A DNA stretch of 64,000 nt, from the NCBI GenBank assembly GCA_025059995.1, contig JANXCF010000009.1:1-64000 (forward strand), read 5' to 3'. Below are positions 56,042-64,000 of the stretch, one piece after another; position 1 is the stretch's first letter, and every line of letters starts with the position of its first letter. A model generated the notes under the pieces. The model had not been told where the DNA came from. It did not search any database and saw only the letters and a program-made list of their open reading frames with translations. The stretch is from Leptospiraceae bacterium. Lineage in GTDB: Bacteria; Spirochaetota; Leptospiria; Leptospirales; Leptonemataceae. Position numbers and translations under genes: made by a program.

Positions 56042-56548
56042 TCAAAATTCCAAGTAAAAAGTCACAGGTCCATCGTTGATAAGGGGGATATCCATCATTG
56101 CTTGAAACTTCCCTGTTTGAACGAAGAAATCTAAAGTTTTATCACTTATCGTTTGTTGAAATTTTTCTTTGTATAATTCAAGATAAGACATTTTGAAAAT
56201 ACTACAAAATTTTTCATAATGAGTTTTTGCTTCTTCGATTGGCATCGCATTTGTGAAAGAAGGTCGATTTCCTTGATAGGGATCCCCACAAAGAGTGAAT
56301 TGGGAAACTAAAAGAATCTGCCCTTGAATGTCGATCACACTCAAATTCATCTTTTTGTTTTCATCTTCGAAAATTCGCAAATTTAAAGTTTTCTTGGCAA
56401 TTTTTCCGTAATCAATTTCGGTCTTCGTTGTATCCTCTTTGCAAAAACCAATGAATACCAAAAGCCCCTTGTGGATTTTGGCTTTGATGACTTTTTCTTC
56501 GGGCAAAAATACAGAAGCTTCTTTTACCCGTTGGATCAAGATTTTCAT
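56042..56548 (-). CDS. dtd: D-aminoacyl-tRNA deacylase
   Basis: Proofreads D-aminoacyl-tRNA and glycyl-tRNA(Ala). The 168-aa protein has 'MKILIQRVKEASVFL', the active-site 'LLVSQFTLCGDPYQGNRPSF' (SQxTL) and the cross-dimer cis-Gly-Pro motif 'LINDGPVTFYLEF' at the C-terminus. It is longer than the usual 145-150 aa through a short insertion near residues 45-50 and 135-150. It follows the coiled-coil/TPR gene by 15 bp. Confidence 0.96.
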   Translation of the reverse strand: MKILIQRVKEASVFLPEEKVIKAKIHKGLLVFIGFCKEDTTKTEIDYGKIAKKTLNLRIFEDENKKMNLSVIDIQGQILLVSQFTLCGDPYQGNRPSFTNAMPIEEAKTHYEKFCSIFKMSYLELYKEKFQQTISDKTLDFFVQTGKFQAMMDIPLINDGPVTFYLEF

Positions 56549-56563
56549 GGTTGAAAAGAAATA

Positions 56564-57748
56564 CTATAGATTTTGATTGATGAAACGATTGACTTCTGGA
56601 TCCTCAACCCCCAATTCCCGTGCAGCTCGCAATTCACGAAAAGCTTCTTCTTTTCGTCCTAGTCGTAAATACAGTAAACCGATGTCGTATAAAGCCTTTC
56701 CCAAATAGAGCCTTGCTCTTTGTAACTCATCGATTTCATTTTTGATTTTAATGATCATCACCTCTTCTGAAAGCCCACCCGTTCGAATGATTTTATTGAC
56801 TCTATCCCGTATGCGGTTTAAGATTTCATGTAAAGATCTAACTTGATTTAGCTGTTCAATATGATTTCGTAATTCTATATTTTTCGAAACCAAAAGATCG
56901 TATTTTTCCATTAAAAGTTGATATTCTTTTTTCAAACTTTCCAGCTCTTCTTGCTGATTCATGATTGTGGGATTTTCAATAATCATTTCTGTTAAGCGTT
57001 GGATTTCTTTTTCTAAGATTTGATTTCTTGAGCGCTCTTGGAGAAGTTCCTTTTGAAGTTGACTCGATTGATTTTTATAATTTTCAATTTCTTTTTTGTA
57101 TTCCATGGGGATATTTTGGATTTCTTTATATCTCTCTAGTTCGATTTCTAAATTAATTTTCTCTTTTTCTAGTTTGTGGTATTGCCATGATAACTCACCA
57201 AAATTTTCAAATATCTCCTGAAAAATTTTTTGTGAATCATAGTTTTTCCATGACTTGGGAACTTGTAATTTTCGCTTGAGTTTTTGGATTTGTTGGAGCC
57301 AAATTTCTTTTTCATGAGAATCTTCTTTTTCTTCTTTCGGTACTCGTTTTGATTTATTTTTCAGCTTGATTTCTTTAATAGTTTCAATTGTTGCAAGGGA
57401 TAAAGATTTATCAAATGTTTCGGTATACAACTCTTCCCAAAATTTTTGAAGATAATAATACGTCACATAAGGATGCTCATATCTGCCTAGTTGGTTTTCT
57501 AACCAATTTCTTAATTTATATTCCACACATTGCAACCTATCAAAAATAGAGTAACAAAAGGGGACATAAACAGTGTTATCTCTTCTTAGTATGAATTTTT
57601 TGGGAAATTTATCAATTGATTCCTCTGGCCAAAGTAAATCTTTTGTTGAAAGATTCAAAATGAATTCATGAAATTCTTTTTTTAACTCATGATTGTAATA
57701 TATTTTATCCCATTCAATATCTTTTTCTTTTTTTTTCAATTGTTTCAT
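56564..57748 (-). CDS. Coiled-coil protein with C-terminal TPR-like repeat, unknown
   Basis: I do not recognise the family. The 394-aa protein is cytoplasmic in appearance (no signal or TM). An N-terminal region of about 110 residues with many Tyr and Trp ('HPYVTYYYLQKFWEELY') is followed by a long coiled coil (about 190-310). The C-terminus 'ALYDIGLLYLRLGRKEEAFR' with 'ELRAARELGVEDPEVNRF' is a single clear TPR pair. The gene precedes dtd on the same strand. Confidence 0.75.
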   Translation of the reverse strand: MKQLKKKEKDIEWDKIYYNHELKKEFHEFILNLSTKDLLWPEESIDKFPKKFILRRDNTVYVPFCYSIFDRLQCVEYKLRNWLENQLGRYEHPYVTYYYLQKFWEELYTETFDKSLSLATIETIKEIKLKNKSKRVPKEEKEDSHEKEIWLQQIQKLKRKLQVPKSWKNYDSQKIFQEIFENFGELSWQYHKLEKEKINLEIELERYKEIQNIPMEYKKEIENYKNQSSQLQKELLQERSRNQILEKEIQRLTEMIIENPTIMNQQEELESLKKEYQLLMEKYDLLVSKNIELRNHIEQLNQVRSLHEILNRIRDRVNKIIRTGGLSEEVMIIKIKNEIDELQRARLYLGKALYDIGLLYLRLGRKEEAFRELRAARELGVEDPEVNRFINQNL

Positions 57749-57955
57749 AATTTTTAATTATTATCGGTTTTGATTTCTTTCTTAATTTATCATATTTTTT
57801 TTCTTTGTCAAATCCTGATAATATGTCTATTCAAACAACACGCAATGTCAATATTGCTTCTTACACGCAAAAATTCATTCTCTTTTTATCTTCTTTATCT
57901 TCTTGACAAGTTATTTTTGTTTAAAGAATTAGTCCAAGAATTACAATCAAAATAT

Positions 57956-57978
57956 CTAAATGAATCTTATTCATTTAG
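57956..57978 (+). promoter_or_regulatory. Inverted repeat in the etfBA leader
   Basis: CTAAATGAAT and its exact complement ATTCATTTAG flank a 3-nt loop CTT, 29 bp before the etfB start. A consensus -35-like TTGACA lies 47 bp upstream (57903-57908) with no clear -10. It could be an operator or a hairpin in the mRNA leader; no T-run follows. Confidence 0.4.
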
Positions 57979-58007
57979 GTATTGATAATAACTTGTAGGA
58001 GTGGATT

Positions 58008-58775
58008 ATGAAGATTGCTGTTCTGATTAAGCAAGTTCCTGACACTGAAACCCAAATTAGTGCTAAGATTTCTGGCAATAAAATCAATGAAAGTGGTATT
58101 AAATGGATTGTCTCCCCTTTTGACGAACACGCATTGGAAGAAGCCCTACGTATTCGAGAAAAGCATAAAGCCGAAGTTGTTGCCATTTCATTGGGACCAG
58201 ACCGAGTGCAAGAAGCAATCCGAACCGCTTATGCTTTCGGAGTTGATAAAGGTTTACATATTCGTGATACTTCCTACAATACACTTGATATTTTCTACAC
58301 AGCAAATGTTTTAGCTGCAGTTTTGAAAAAAGAAAATCCTGATGTAATCTTAACCGGACACATTGCTATTGACTCCCAATCTTCTATGGTTCCAGCAATG
58401 ATTGCTCAAATTTTAGGTATTCCCAACATTAATAATGCGATCAAAGTTGAAATCCAAAATTCAAAAGTCAAAGTAACAAGAGAAATTGAAGGTGGTATTG
58501 CTGATGTAGAAACAGAATTGCCTGTTGTCATAACAGCAACAAAAAAACTTAACGAACCTAAATACCCTACATTAAAAGGAATTCTAGCCGCAAAGAAAAA
58601 AAACATTGAAGTGATTGAAGTCGATACTTTGGGCTTAAATATTCCCAGAATCCAGATCATTTCCATAGAACCACCACCGCCAAGACCACCTGGAAGGATC
58701 ATTGACGGTGAAACACCAGAAGCTAAAGCCAAAGAACTAGTTCGGCTTTTACGAGAGGAAGCAAAAGTGATATAA
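58008..58775 (+). CDS. etfB: Electron transfer flavoprotein beta subunit
   Basis: With EtfA carries electrons from acyl-CoA and other dehydrogenases. The 255-aa protein begins 'MKIAVLIKQVPDTETQI' and has 'SPFDEHALEEALRIREK', 'VISLGPDR'-type 'AISLGPDRVQEAIRTAYAFG', and the signature 'EIEGGIADVETELPVVITAT'. AGGAGTGG precedes the ATG. etfA begins 26 bp later. Confidence 0.96.
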   Translation: MKIAVLIKQVPDTETQISAKISGNKINESGIKWIVSPFDEHALEEALRIREKHKAEVVAISLGPDRVQEAIRTAYAFGVDKGLHIRDTSYNTLDIFYTANVLAAVLKKENPDVILTGHIAIDSQSSMVPAMIAQILGIPNINNAIKVEIQNSKVKVTREIEGGIADVETELPVVITATKKLNEPKYPTLKGILAAKKKNIEVIEVDTLGLNIPRIQIISIEPPPPRPPGRIIDGETPEAKAKELVRLLREEAKVI

Positions 58776-58801
58776 CTAAAGAATTCATCAGGAGGAAAGA
58801 A

Positions 58802-59749
58802 ATGTCAGTAATCACAATCGCTGAATTAAAAAATGGAAGCCTCAAAAAAATATCAAAGGAATTAGTTTCAGCTGGAAGAAAACTACAAGATCAAGTTACT
58901 GCTATACTTATAAATGGAACAGAACAACATTCCCAAGAACTCTTTCAAGCTGGTGCCGATAACGTAGTCAAAATCGATGGGAAAGAATACTCAGCGGAAG
59001 CATGGGCAAATATAATTACAGCTGTTGCCAAAGAAAAAAGTGCCAAGGTGATTTTAATTCCTCATTCAATCCTTGGGAAAGATTATGCTGGTAGAGTCGC
59101 TATACAATTAGGAGCAAACATTATTGCTGATGTTGTTGAAATCAAAGGCAATATTGAATCAATCCAAGTAAAAAAGCCCATTTATTCAGGAAAAGCCTTT
59201 GCGAATATCCAAGTTCCTACTCCGATCGTTGTTACAATCCGACCCAATACCCAAGAATTAATAGAAAATTATCAAGGTCCGAAAAACTTAGAAGTCAAAG
59301 TGATTGATGAAGGTAATGTTAAAGCAAAACTTACAAATATTCAACAAGTTGAAGCAGGAAAGATTCAATTAACAGAAGCTTCTATTATAGTTTCGGGTGG
59401 ACGTGGAATAAAAGGACCAGAAAATTGGCCAGTACTTCAAGCATTAGCTGATGTATTGGGTGCTGCCTTAGGAGCAAGTCGAGCTGCCGTTGATGCAGGA
59501 TGGATCGATCACAGTCATCAAGTTGGACAAACAGGAAAAACTGTATCCCCTAATCTTTATATTGCTTGTGGTATTTCGGGAGCTATCCAACATTTAGCAG
59601 GGATGGGATCTTCCAAGATCATAGTAGCCATCAACAAGGACCCTGATGCTAATATCTTTAAAGTTGCAACTTATGGTGTTGTGGATGACTTATTTAAAGT
59701 TGTCCCAGCTATGACTGAAGAAATCAAAAAATTATATGGAATATCATAG
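58802..59749 (+). CDS. etfA: Electron transfer flavoprotein alpha subunit
   Basis: FAD-binding subunit of ETF. The 315-aa protein has the C-terminal FAD signature '[20 protein letters not shown]' with '[20 protein letters not shown]', and 'VVSGGRG'-type '[20 protein letters not shown]'. GGAGGAAAG precedes the ATG. No ETF-quinone oxidoreductase gene is nearby. A perfect 8-bp hairpin begins at its stop codon. Confidence 0.97.
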   Translation: MSVITIAELKNGSLKKISKELVSAGRKLQDQVTAILINGTEQHSQELFQAGADNVVKIDGKEYSAEAWANIITAVAKEKSAKVILIPHSILGKDYAGRVAIQLGANIIADVVEIKGNIESIQVKKPIYSGKAFANIQVPTPIVVTIRPNTQELIENYQGPKNLEVKVIDEGNVKAKLTNIQQVEAGKIQLTEASIIVSGGRGIKGPENWPVLQALADVLGAALGASRAAVDAGWIDHSHQVGQTGKTVSPNLYIACGISGAIQHLAGMGSSKIIVAINKDPDANIFKVATYGVVDDLFKVVPAMTEEIKKLYGIS

Positions 59750-59766
59750 AAGGGATGTTCCCTTCT
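59748..59766 (+). terminator. 8-bp perfect hairpin between etfA and lolA-like gene
   Basis: AGAAGGGA-TGT-TTCCCTTCT starts within the etfA stop codon and ends 11 bp before the next ATG. It has a short loop but no T-run, so it may be a weak terminator, an RNA-stability stem, or a structure that occludes the downstream ribosome-binding region. Confidence 0.4.
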
Positions 59767-59777
59767 TGAAATTGAAC

Positions 59778-60332
59778 ATGAGGCGAAAGTTTCTCACATT
59801 TTTTCTTATTCTGTTTTTTCCTGTTTATGTAAAGGCAGATGTATTAGAGGAATTGGTTCATCAATTTCAATCCTCTACATTTAAGGCTCATTTAGCAATT
59901 GAACTTAATCAACAAACTATCAAAGGAGAAATCTATTACCAAAAGGGGAATATCCACTTTCGATTGAATGATGGTCGAGTGATTGCCGGAAATGTGAAAT
60001 CAATCCTTGTGTTTGATCCATCAACAAAGGTAGCAGGAAGACAAGACAGAGAAGAGGGAGGTGGATTAAGTTGGATCCTAAAATATCCATATAACATCCA
60101 GGGCAACAAAGCCATCATAGAACCACCTTCAAAAAAACCTTACGAAAAAATCATTATTACTTGGAATCATAATCTATTCCCTACTAACATACAATTCATA
60201 AACAAAGATAAAACATTGACTTACCGTTTTTCTCAAATTGTTCTTTTAAATAATATATCATCAAGTATGTTTTCTTACAAACCACCGGCTGGTTCAAGAA
60301 CTGTTGACAATCCTCTTAATCTGAGAAATTGA
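59778..60332 (+). CDS. lolA: LolA-like outer-membrane lipoprotein carrier protein
   Basis: Periplasmic chaperone moving lipoproteins to the outer membrane. The 184-aa protein has a signal peptide (residues 1-18, ending 'VYVKA'). A LolA-type half-barrel follows: 'ELVHQFQSSTFKAHLAIELN', 'GEIYYQKGNIHFRLNDGRV', and 'IIITWNHNLFPTNIQF'. The ATG at 59778 gives a clean signal peptide; a longer frame from 59736 overlaps etfA. No ribosome-binding site is obvious because the hairpin after etfA occupies that region. Lol family resemblance is moderate. Confidence 0.75.
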   Translation: MRRKFLTFFLILFFPVYVKADVLEELVHQFQSSTFKAHLAIELNQQTIKGEIYYQKGNIHFRLNDGRVIAGNVKSILVFDPSTKVAGRQDREEGGGLSWILKYPYNIQGNKAIIEPPSKKPYEKIIITWNHNLFPTNIQFINKDKTLTYRFSQIVLLNNISSSMFSYKPPAGSRTVDNPLNLRN

Positions 60333-60374
60333 TTAACAAAAGAAACATTCCTTTAGTCTAATTTATAGTAAATT

Positions 60375-62129
60375 ATGAATGAACCTCTAACGAAAACACA
60401 AGCCTATAAAATTTTTGGCGAGCTCTACAAAAAACCTCGTCCACCAGAATTGAAAAGTAAAGTCGATGAAATTGTTCAAAAATATTCAGATATCTTTGTT
60501 CGCATTCAAAAAATCCAAGAATTGGACCTTCAATATCAAAAAGAAAAAGAAAGAAAAAGCTACATTGAACAAGATAATCCACCAACTATTGATGTGCCTA
60601 AAATCAATGGAAAATTACAAAAAACCAAATCAAAAACAAATTTTCTTAATAGCTTATTCAAAGGTGGTGAAATACCAAGATGGGGAGAGAGGACAGGAAC
60701 GTTAATTCATGGTATATTTGGTCTAAATTTAAAATTATCTCCCAACGTAGAACGCAGTTTTAATTTGTTTGAGGAAAAACAAATTATTGATTTTTTAAAA
60801 TCCGTTTCTTTTTTTATTCACAAGGGATGGGAAGACTTTCCCCCATCAAAATACAATATCATCATCACTCTTTATCAGTTTCTTCAAGAATATTTGAAAG
60901 TGCCTGTTCTATTCCGAAAGCAAGACCCTGTTTCTGTGATAATACAACAAACATTAAAAATGCAAGTTCTATATGCTAATTTACTTCTATTCCCGGATTT
61001 GAAAAAGATGCTTGAGGAAGAATTTATAGATTGGCTAAAAAAACAAAAAGAGGTAACTCCTTACTTAGCAAATACCATTTCTGTATTGAGAATTCTATCA
61101 ACGTTAGAGAATCGAAGACCAAAGTTTACTGATATTATCTTGTCATTTTATGTTTTGGAAAGAAGAAAAATTTTAACATGGCAGGATCTCCTAAAAGAAT
61201 TAAACATAAGAAAACCTGTAGTTGATAGATATAGAGCACCTGAAAAAATATTGAAGATCATCCATCAAAGAGTTGAAAAATTAAAACTTGAAATTCAAAA
61301 AAGAGAGGAGAAAATCAAAGACATACAATACATAAAAAATAAATACTTTCTTATCAATGAAAATGGAAGAATAAACACTGAATTTCTTAATAATATTGTA
61401 TTTTATGTTTTGCGAAGACAATATGGTGAGCAAAGAATTACAAAAGAATTAATTAAAAACTATATTTCAGAGCCACATAGATTATTAGGAATTATCACAC
61501 AAGATTTTGACATAAATTTTGCTAATTTCTTTTCTTCCACCGTAACAATTCAAGATGTAAAAGGTCAAAGTTTGGATGTAAACATTTTTAAACCAAATGT
61601 TTTTAAGAAAGAAATGGAATTATTTTCGGAAATTCTTTCAGAATTGAATGAATTTCTAAAGCAATACAAAAATGCCCAAATCAATTTCCATAATTTTTAT
61701 GCAGCAATGAAAAACAAAGGTAGTGATATTATATATCAAAACCTTATTAAGATTGTACTTAAATTCAGCACATTTTCTAATCGAATGGTAAATTTTCTAA
61801 AAGTCGTTATAGCAAATCACGAAGAAGCAGTAGAATTAGAATCAAAAGGTAAGCTAAAAGAATCAGTTGTGAGAAGCAAATTCATTCCTATTGAGGAAAT
61901 AGTAATAGAACCGAGATTTCTACCTTATGCAGACTCAAAAATCATTGCTATTGGAAGAATCAATAATATGACCGTCAAAAATGGATTAGAAGAACTGGTG
62001 AAAAATCTTTACAATTATCTTTATTTATTCCGAGACCAAAACTTATTACATAATTTATCTTCTGTTACGAGATTGGAGTCCGAAATCCAATTATATAAGA
62101 AAAAGTTATTGCAATATGGAATTGAGTAA
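60375..62129 (+). CDS. Large helical cytoplasmic protein, unknown
   Basis: I do not recognise the family. The 584-aa protein has no signal or TM. It is mostly helical, Lys- and Ile-rich, with a coiled-coil stretch near residues 300-320 ('KLKLEIQKREEKIKDIQYIK'), an N-terminal helical pair and repeated amphipathic helices. The absence of any strong motif suggests a structural or adaptor role. It is the first of a plus-strand run with hfq (45 bp later) and a glycosyltransferase. The start has no clear ribosome-binding site. Confidence 0.75.
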   Translation: MNEPLTKTQAYKIFGELYKKPRPPELKSKVDEIVQKYSDIFVRIQKIQELDLQYQKEKERKSYIEQDNPPTIDVPKINGKLQKTKSKTNFLNSLFKGGEIPRWGERTGTLIHGIFGLNLKLSPNVERSFNLFEEKQIIDFLKSVSFFIHKGWEDFPPSKYNIIITLYQFLQEYLKVPVLFRKQDPVSVIIQQTLKMQVLYANLLLFPDLKKMLEEEFIDWLKKQKEVTPYLANTISVLRILSTLENRRPKFTDIILSFYVLERRKILTWQDLLKELNIRKPVVDRYRAPEKILKIIHQRVEKLKLEIQKREEKIKDIQYIKNKYFLINENGRINTEFLNNIVFYVLRRQYGEQRITKELIKNYISEPHRLLGIITQDFDINFANFFSSTVTIQDVKGQSLDVNIFKPNVFKKEMELFSEILSELNEFLKQYKNAQINFHNFYAAMKNKGSDIIYQNLIKIVLKFSTFSNRMVNFLKVVIANHEEAVELESKGKLKESVVRSKFIPIEEIVIEPRFLPYADSKIIAIGRINNMTVKNGLEELVKNLYNYLYLFRDQNLLHNLSSVTRLESEIQLYKKKLLQYGIE

Positions 62130-62174
62130 AAAACATACCTTATTGAAAGCATCTTAGTCTTTGAGGATCAAGAA

Positions 62175-62537
62175 ATGCCAAAGAAATTTGGAGCTGTAGA
62201 ACAAAACCAAGTCATAAGCAAAGCGAGAAAAAGAAGACTTCCTGTTCAAATCTTTCTCAAAAATGGAAACATCATCTTTGGGAAAATCATTCGCTATGAT
62301 GTCTTTTGTCTTTTAGTAAAAACATCAAAAGCAAATATGATCATTTATAAACATGCCATATCCACAATTATACCTCATAAGAAAAAAAAGAAATCCAAAA
62401 AAAAGAAAGAAAAACAGCAAAAACAAACCAAAAAAACCATGCCCACCAAAAAAATCATCACTAATAAAAACTCCATACATCGATATAAGAAAGAACAAAA
62501 AATCAATAAAAAACCTCCCTTAGGTCCTCAAAAATAA
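62175..62537 (+). CDS. hfq: RNA chaperone Hfq with Lys-rich C-terminal tail
   Basis: Hexameric Sm-fold protein that helps small RNAs pair with mRNAs. The Sm core spans about residues 10-68: Sm1 'PVQIFLKNGNIIFGKIIRYD' and Sm2 'IIYKHAISTIIP' with the Y-K-H motif. After it comes a tail of about 50 residues that is almost all Lys, Gln, Thr and Asn. A basic tail is unlike the acidic E. coli C-terminus and may bind RNA. GAGG lies upstream of the ATG. The glycosyltransferase starts 2 bp after its stop. Confidence 0.88.
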   Translation: MPKKFGAVEQNQVISKARKRRLPVQIFLKNGNIIFGKIIRYDVFCLLVKTSKANMIIYKHAISTIIPHKKKKKSKKKKEKQQKQTKKTMPTKKIITNKNSIHRYKKEQKINKKPPLGPQK

Positions 62538-62539
62538 AG

Positions 62540-63643
62540 ATGCCTCACTTGGTTGCGGTTGACGGAAGACCTTTAAGTTCTCCTGTTAGTGGTATATCTA
62601 GATTAATAAGTAAAATTATTGAAAATTTTGATATGGATTTTGAATTTCATTTGTTTTCTCATCTACCAATTCATGATGATTTTAAGTTTTTATTAAAAAA
62701 ACCCAATGTAGTGTGGCATGAAAATCAATCTCTTTTTAAAAAAGGTGGTTCTTGGTATATCTTTCATTTCCCTAGGGAAATTCGAAAACTGAAACCCAAA
62801 ATTTATTGGGGAACTCAACAGACAATTCCTCCTTTTTTGTCAAAAAACATAAAAAAGGTCCTTACAATTTTAGATTTTGTTTCTTATTATTATCCGGACT
62901 CCATGAGAAAGATTGCCCTTTTTCAACAACGACTCCTCATGAGGCAGAGCTTCCAAAAAGCAGATTTTTTTATTAGTATTTCTCATCAAACTCAAGATGA
63001 CTTAGTAAAGTTATATCTAAAAAACCATAAGAAACATCTAAAAGTAATCCATTTGGGGTTTGATCCTCCAAAAGAGTTTTCTAAAGAAATTCCCATTTCT
63101 ATCAAACAACCCTATATTCTTTCTGTATCCACTATTGAACCACGAAAAAATTATACTACCCTATTAGAAGCGTATTATCAATATTATCAACAAGAAAAAG
63201 AACAAGCCTATAGTTTAGTGATAGTTGGGAAAAGAGGTTGGGAAACTTCGTCTTTTTATAAAAAACTAGATGAGTTCACAAAAAAAACCCAATCCATCTA
63301 TGTTCTTGATAACATTAATGATCAGCAACTATATTCTTTGTATTATCATGCGGCGTTTTTCTGTATGCCTTCTCTTTACGAAGGTTTTGGTTTGCCGGTA
63401 TTAGAAGCTCTGAGTTTTCAAAAACATGTTATCCTTTCGGACATACCTTGCTTCAAAGAAATCGCAAAAGACTACGGTATATTTCTATCACCTTATGATA
63501 CAAAAGCTTGGGCAGAAACGATAAAAGACTTTGTTCAACTTCATAGGAATCAAAAGCTTCCACCTGTTAACTTCCCTACTGAACTGTGGAGTTGGAAAAA
63601 GGTTGCTCAAAACTATAAAGAAGTTTTTAATTCATTGATTTGA
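62540..63643 (+). CDS. GT4-family glycosyltransferase
   Basis: Retaining glycosyltransferase that adds a sugar from an NDP-sugar to a surface glycan. In the 367-aa protein the GT-B N-terminal domain starts 'LVAVDGRPLSSPVSGISRLI'. The C-terminal domain has 'ILSVSTIEPRKNYTTLLEAY', 'LVIVGKRGWETS' and the nucleotide-sugar motif 'PSLYEGFGLPVLEALSF' (ExxxxxxxE). The N-terminal 'GxSR' is typical of mannosyl- and rhamnosyltransferases. Acceptor unknown. Its 3' end overlaps the convergent bactofilin gene by 31 bp. Confidence 0.92.
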   Translation: MPHLVAVDGRPLSSPVSGISRLISKIIENFDMDFEFHLFSHLPIHDDFKFLLKKPNVVWHENQSLFKKGGSWYIFHFPREIRKLKPKIYWGTQQTIPPFLSKNIKKVLTILDFVSYYYPDSMRKIALFQQRLLMRQSFQKADFFISISHQTQDDLVKLYLKNHKKHLKVIHLGFDPPKEFSKEIPISIKQPYILSVSTIEPRKNYTTLLEAYYQYYQQEKEQAYSLVIVGKRGWETSSFYKKLDEFTKKTQSIYVLDNINDQQLYSLYYHAAFFCMPSLYEGFGLPVLEALSFQKHVILSDIPCFKEIAKDYGIFLSPYDTKAWAETIKDFVQLHRNQKLPPVNFPTELWSWKKVAQNYKEVFNSLI

Positions 63644-63993
63644 TCTTCAGTTAGCATTTCACAATTACCATCGAAAATCACACCTTCGGCAATATACAAC
63701 CTTGATGTGCGAATGTTTCCAATGATTTTTCCTGTGTTAAGCATTTCGATTTTTTCAAAAGCCTCAATGTTTCCAATCACTTCGCCTCCTATTATTACTG
63801 TGCCTGCTTTGATGTTTGCTTTTAATTTCCCTTTTTCTCCAACAATCAATGTTCCTTTAGAACGGATTTCTCCTTCAAAATAACCGTTTATCAACAAAGG
63901 CTTTTCGAACTCTAATATACCGCTAAAATGCGTTCCCTCTTCAAAAATTGTTTGTATATTGGTATTTTCCGTCAAAAGGGTTTTCTTTGCCAT
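63613..63993 (-). CDS. Bactofilin (polymer-forming cytoskeletal protein)
   Basis: Self-assembling beta-helical cytoskeletal protein, often tied to cell shape or to peptidoglycan enzymes. The 126-aa protein has short unstructured ends and a central right-handed beta-helix with repeated glycine turns: 'HFSGILEFEKPLLINGYFEG', 'GTLIVGEKGKLKANIKAGTV', 'IIGGEVIGNIEAFEKIEM'. The whole gene is present (ATG at 63993). It is the last feature before the window edge; the 31-bp overlap with the glycosyltransferase gene is unusually large. Confidence 0.93.
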   Translation of the reverse strand: MAKKTLLTENTNIQTIFEEGTHFSGILEFEKPLLINGYFEGEIRSKGTLIVGEKGKLKANIKAGTVIIGGEVIGNIEAFEKIEMLNTGKIIGNIRTSRLYIAEGVIFDGNCEMLTEDQINELKTSL

Positions 63994-64000
63994 TGATTCA

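Noticed and set aside
57770-57985. 71-codon plus-strand frame before etfB
   Set aside because: Composition is Phe/Leu-rich as expected of AT-rich non-coding DNA. It contains the leader inverted repeat and has no ribosome-binding site.
1-64000. CRISPR arrays, insertion sequences, prophage, rRNA, retron-like or toxin-antitoxin elements
   Set aside because: No regularly spaced repeats, transposase motifs, phage structural genes, reverse-transcriptase motifs or rRNA stretches were seen; the R-M module is the only defence-related locus.

Overview
The window is AT-rich chromosomal DNA from a Gram-negative, motile, rod- or helix-shaped bacterium. It has outer-membrane machinery (LolA, a TorF-like beta-barrel protein, lipoprotein-type peptidases), chemotaxis parts (a methyl-accepting protein, CheX) and a complete MreBCD-PBP2-RodA elongation operon. 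It also has a bactofilin, a NikR regulator and a dense core of housekeeping genes. This mix, the many lineage-specific coding regions and the low G+C suggest a spirochaete, most plausibly leptospire-like. There is no 16S rRNA here, so this is inference.

Layout. 1-3.1 kb: accessory restriction-modification module (methylase with an N-terminal nuclease-like domain, and a frameshifted specificity subunit cut by the window edge). 3.3-5.9 kb: SGNH/MBOAT O-acyltransferase pair. 6-8 kb: chemoreceptor. 8.07-8.15 kb: tRNA-Asp. 8.3-11.5 kb: a small hypothetical and PPDK. 11.7-13.9 kb: STAS protein, a composite PilZ-like protein and CheX. 13.9-18 kb: a SurA/PpiD-like envelope chaperone, a membrane-anchored unknown and a class A PBP. 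18.1-24.5 kb: a possible RNA polymerase omega-like protein, a DUF115/Maf-type protein, RelA/SpoT and the KtrB-KtrA potassium uptake system. 24.5-30 kb: ArgC, a small coupled protein, an EpmA-like protein, then an overlapping M48 peptidase / methyltransferase / PF10023 peptidase operon. 30.2-38.7 kb: MarR regulator, convergent with the mreBCD-mrdA-rodA operon and its flanking unknowns. 38.8-43.5 kb: RecA, NhaA, a hydrolase-like protein and a DUF3108 protein. 43.5-46.8 kb: MurB with the house-cleaning genes MazG, GGCT-like and Maf. 47-50 kb: TorF-like outer-membrane protein, NikR coupled to a FliF-tail-like small protein, and IlvC. 50.2-56 kb: ribosomal protein S18 directly followed by the 2-oxoglutarate dehydrogenase genes sucA-sucB-lpd. 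56-64 kb: Dtd, a coiled-coil/TPR protein, EtfBA, LolA, a large unknown, Hfq, a glycosyltransferase and a bactofilin.

Gene packing is tight. No stretch over 300 bp lacks a gene, and many neighbours overlap by 1-30 bp. I found no rRNA, CRISPR array, complete insertion sequence, prophage or replication origin. I see no single, clearly novel multi-gene system. The best leads are the NikR-coupled protein carrying a FliF C-terminal-tail motif, the PilZ-like protein whose two ligand motifs are about 210 residues apart, the nuclease-methylase fusion with a broken specificity gene, and the coupled methyltransferase/peptidase operon. Functions were assigned by reading motifs and family resemblance, without database searches.
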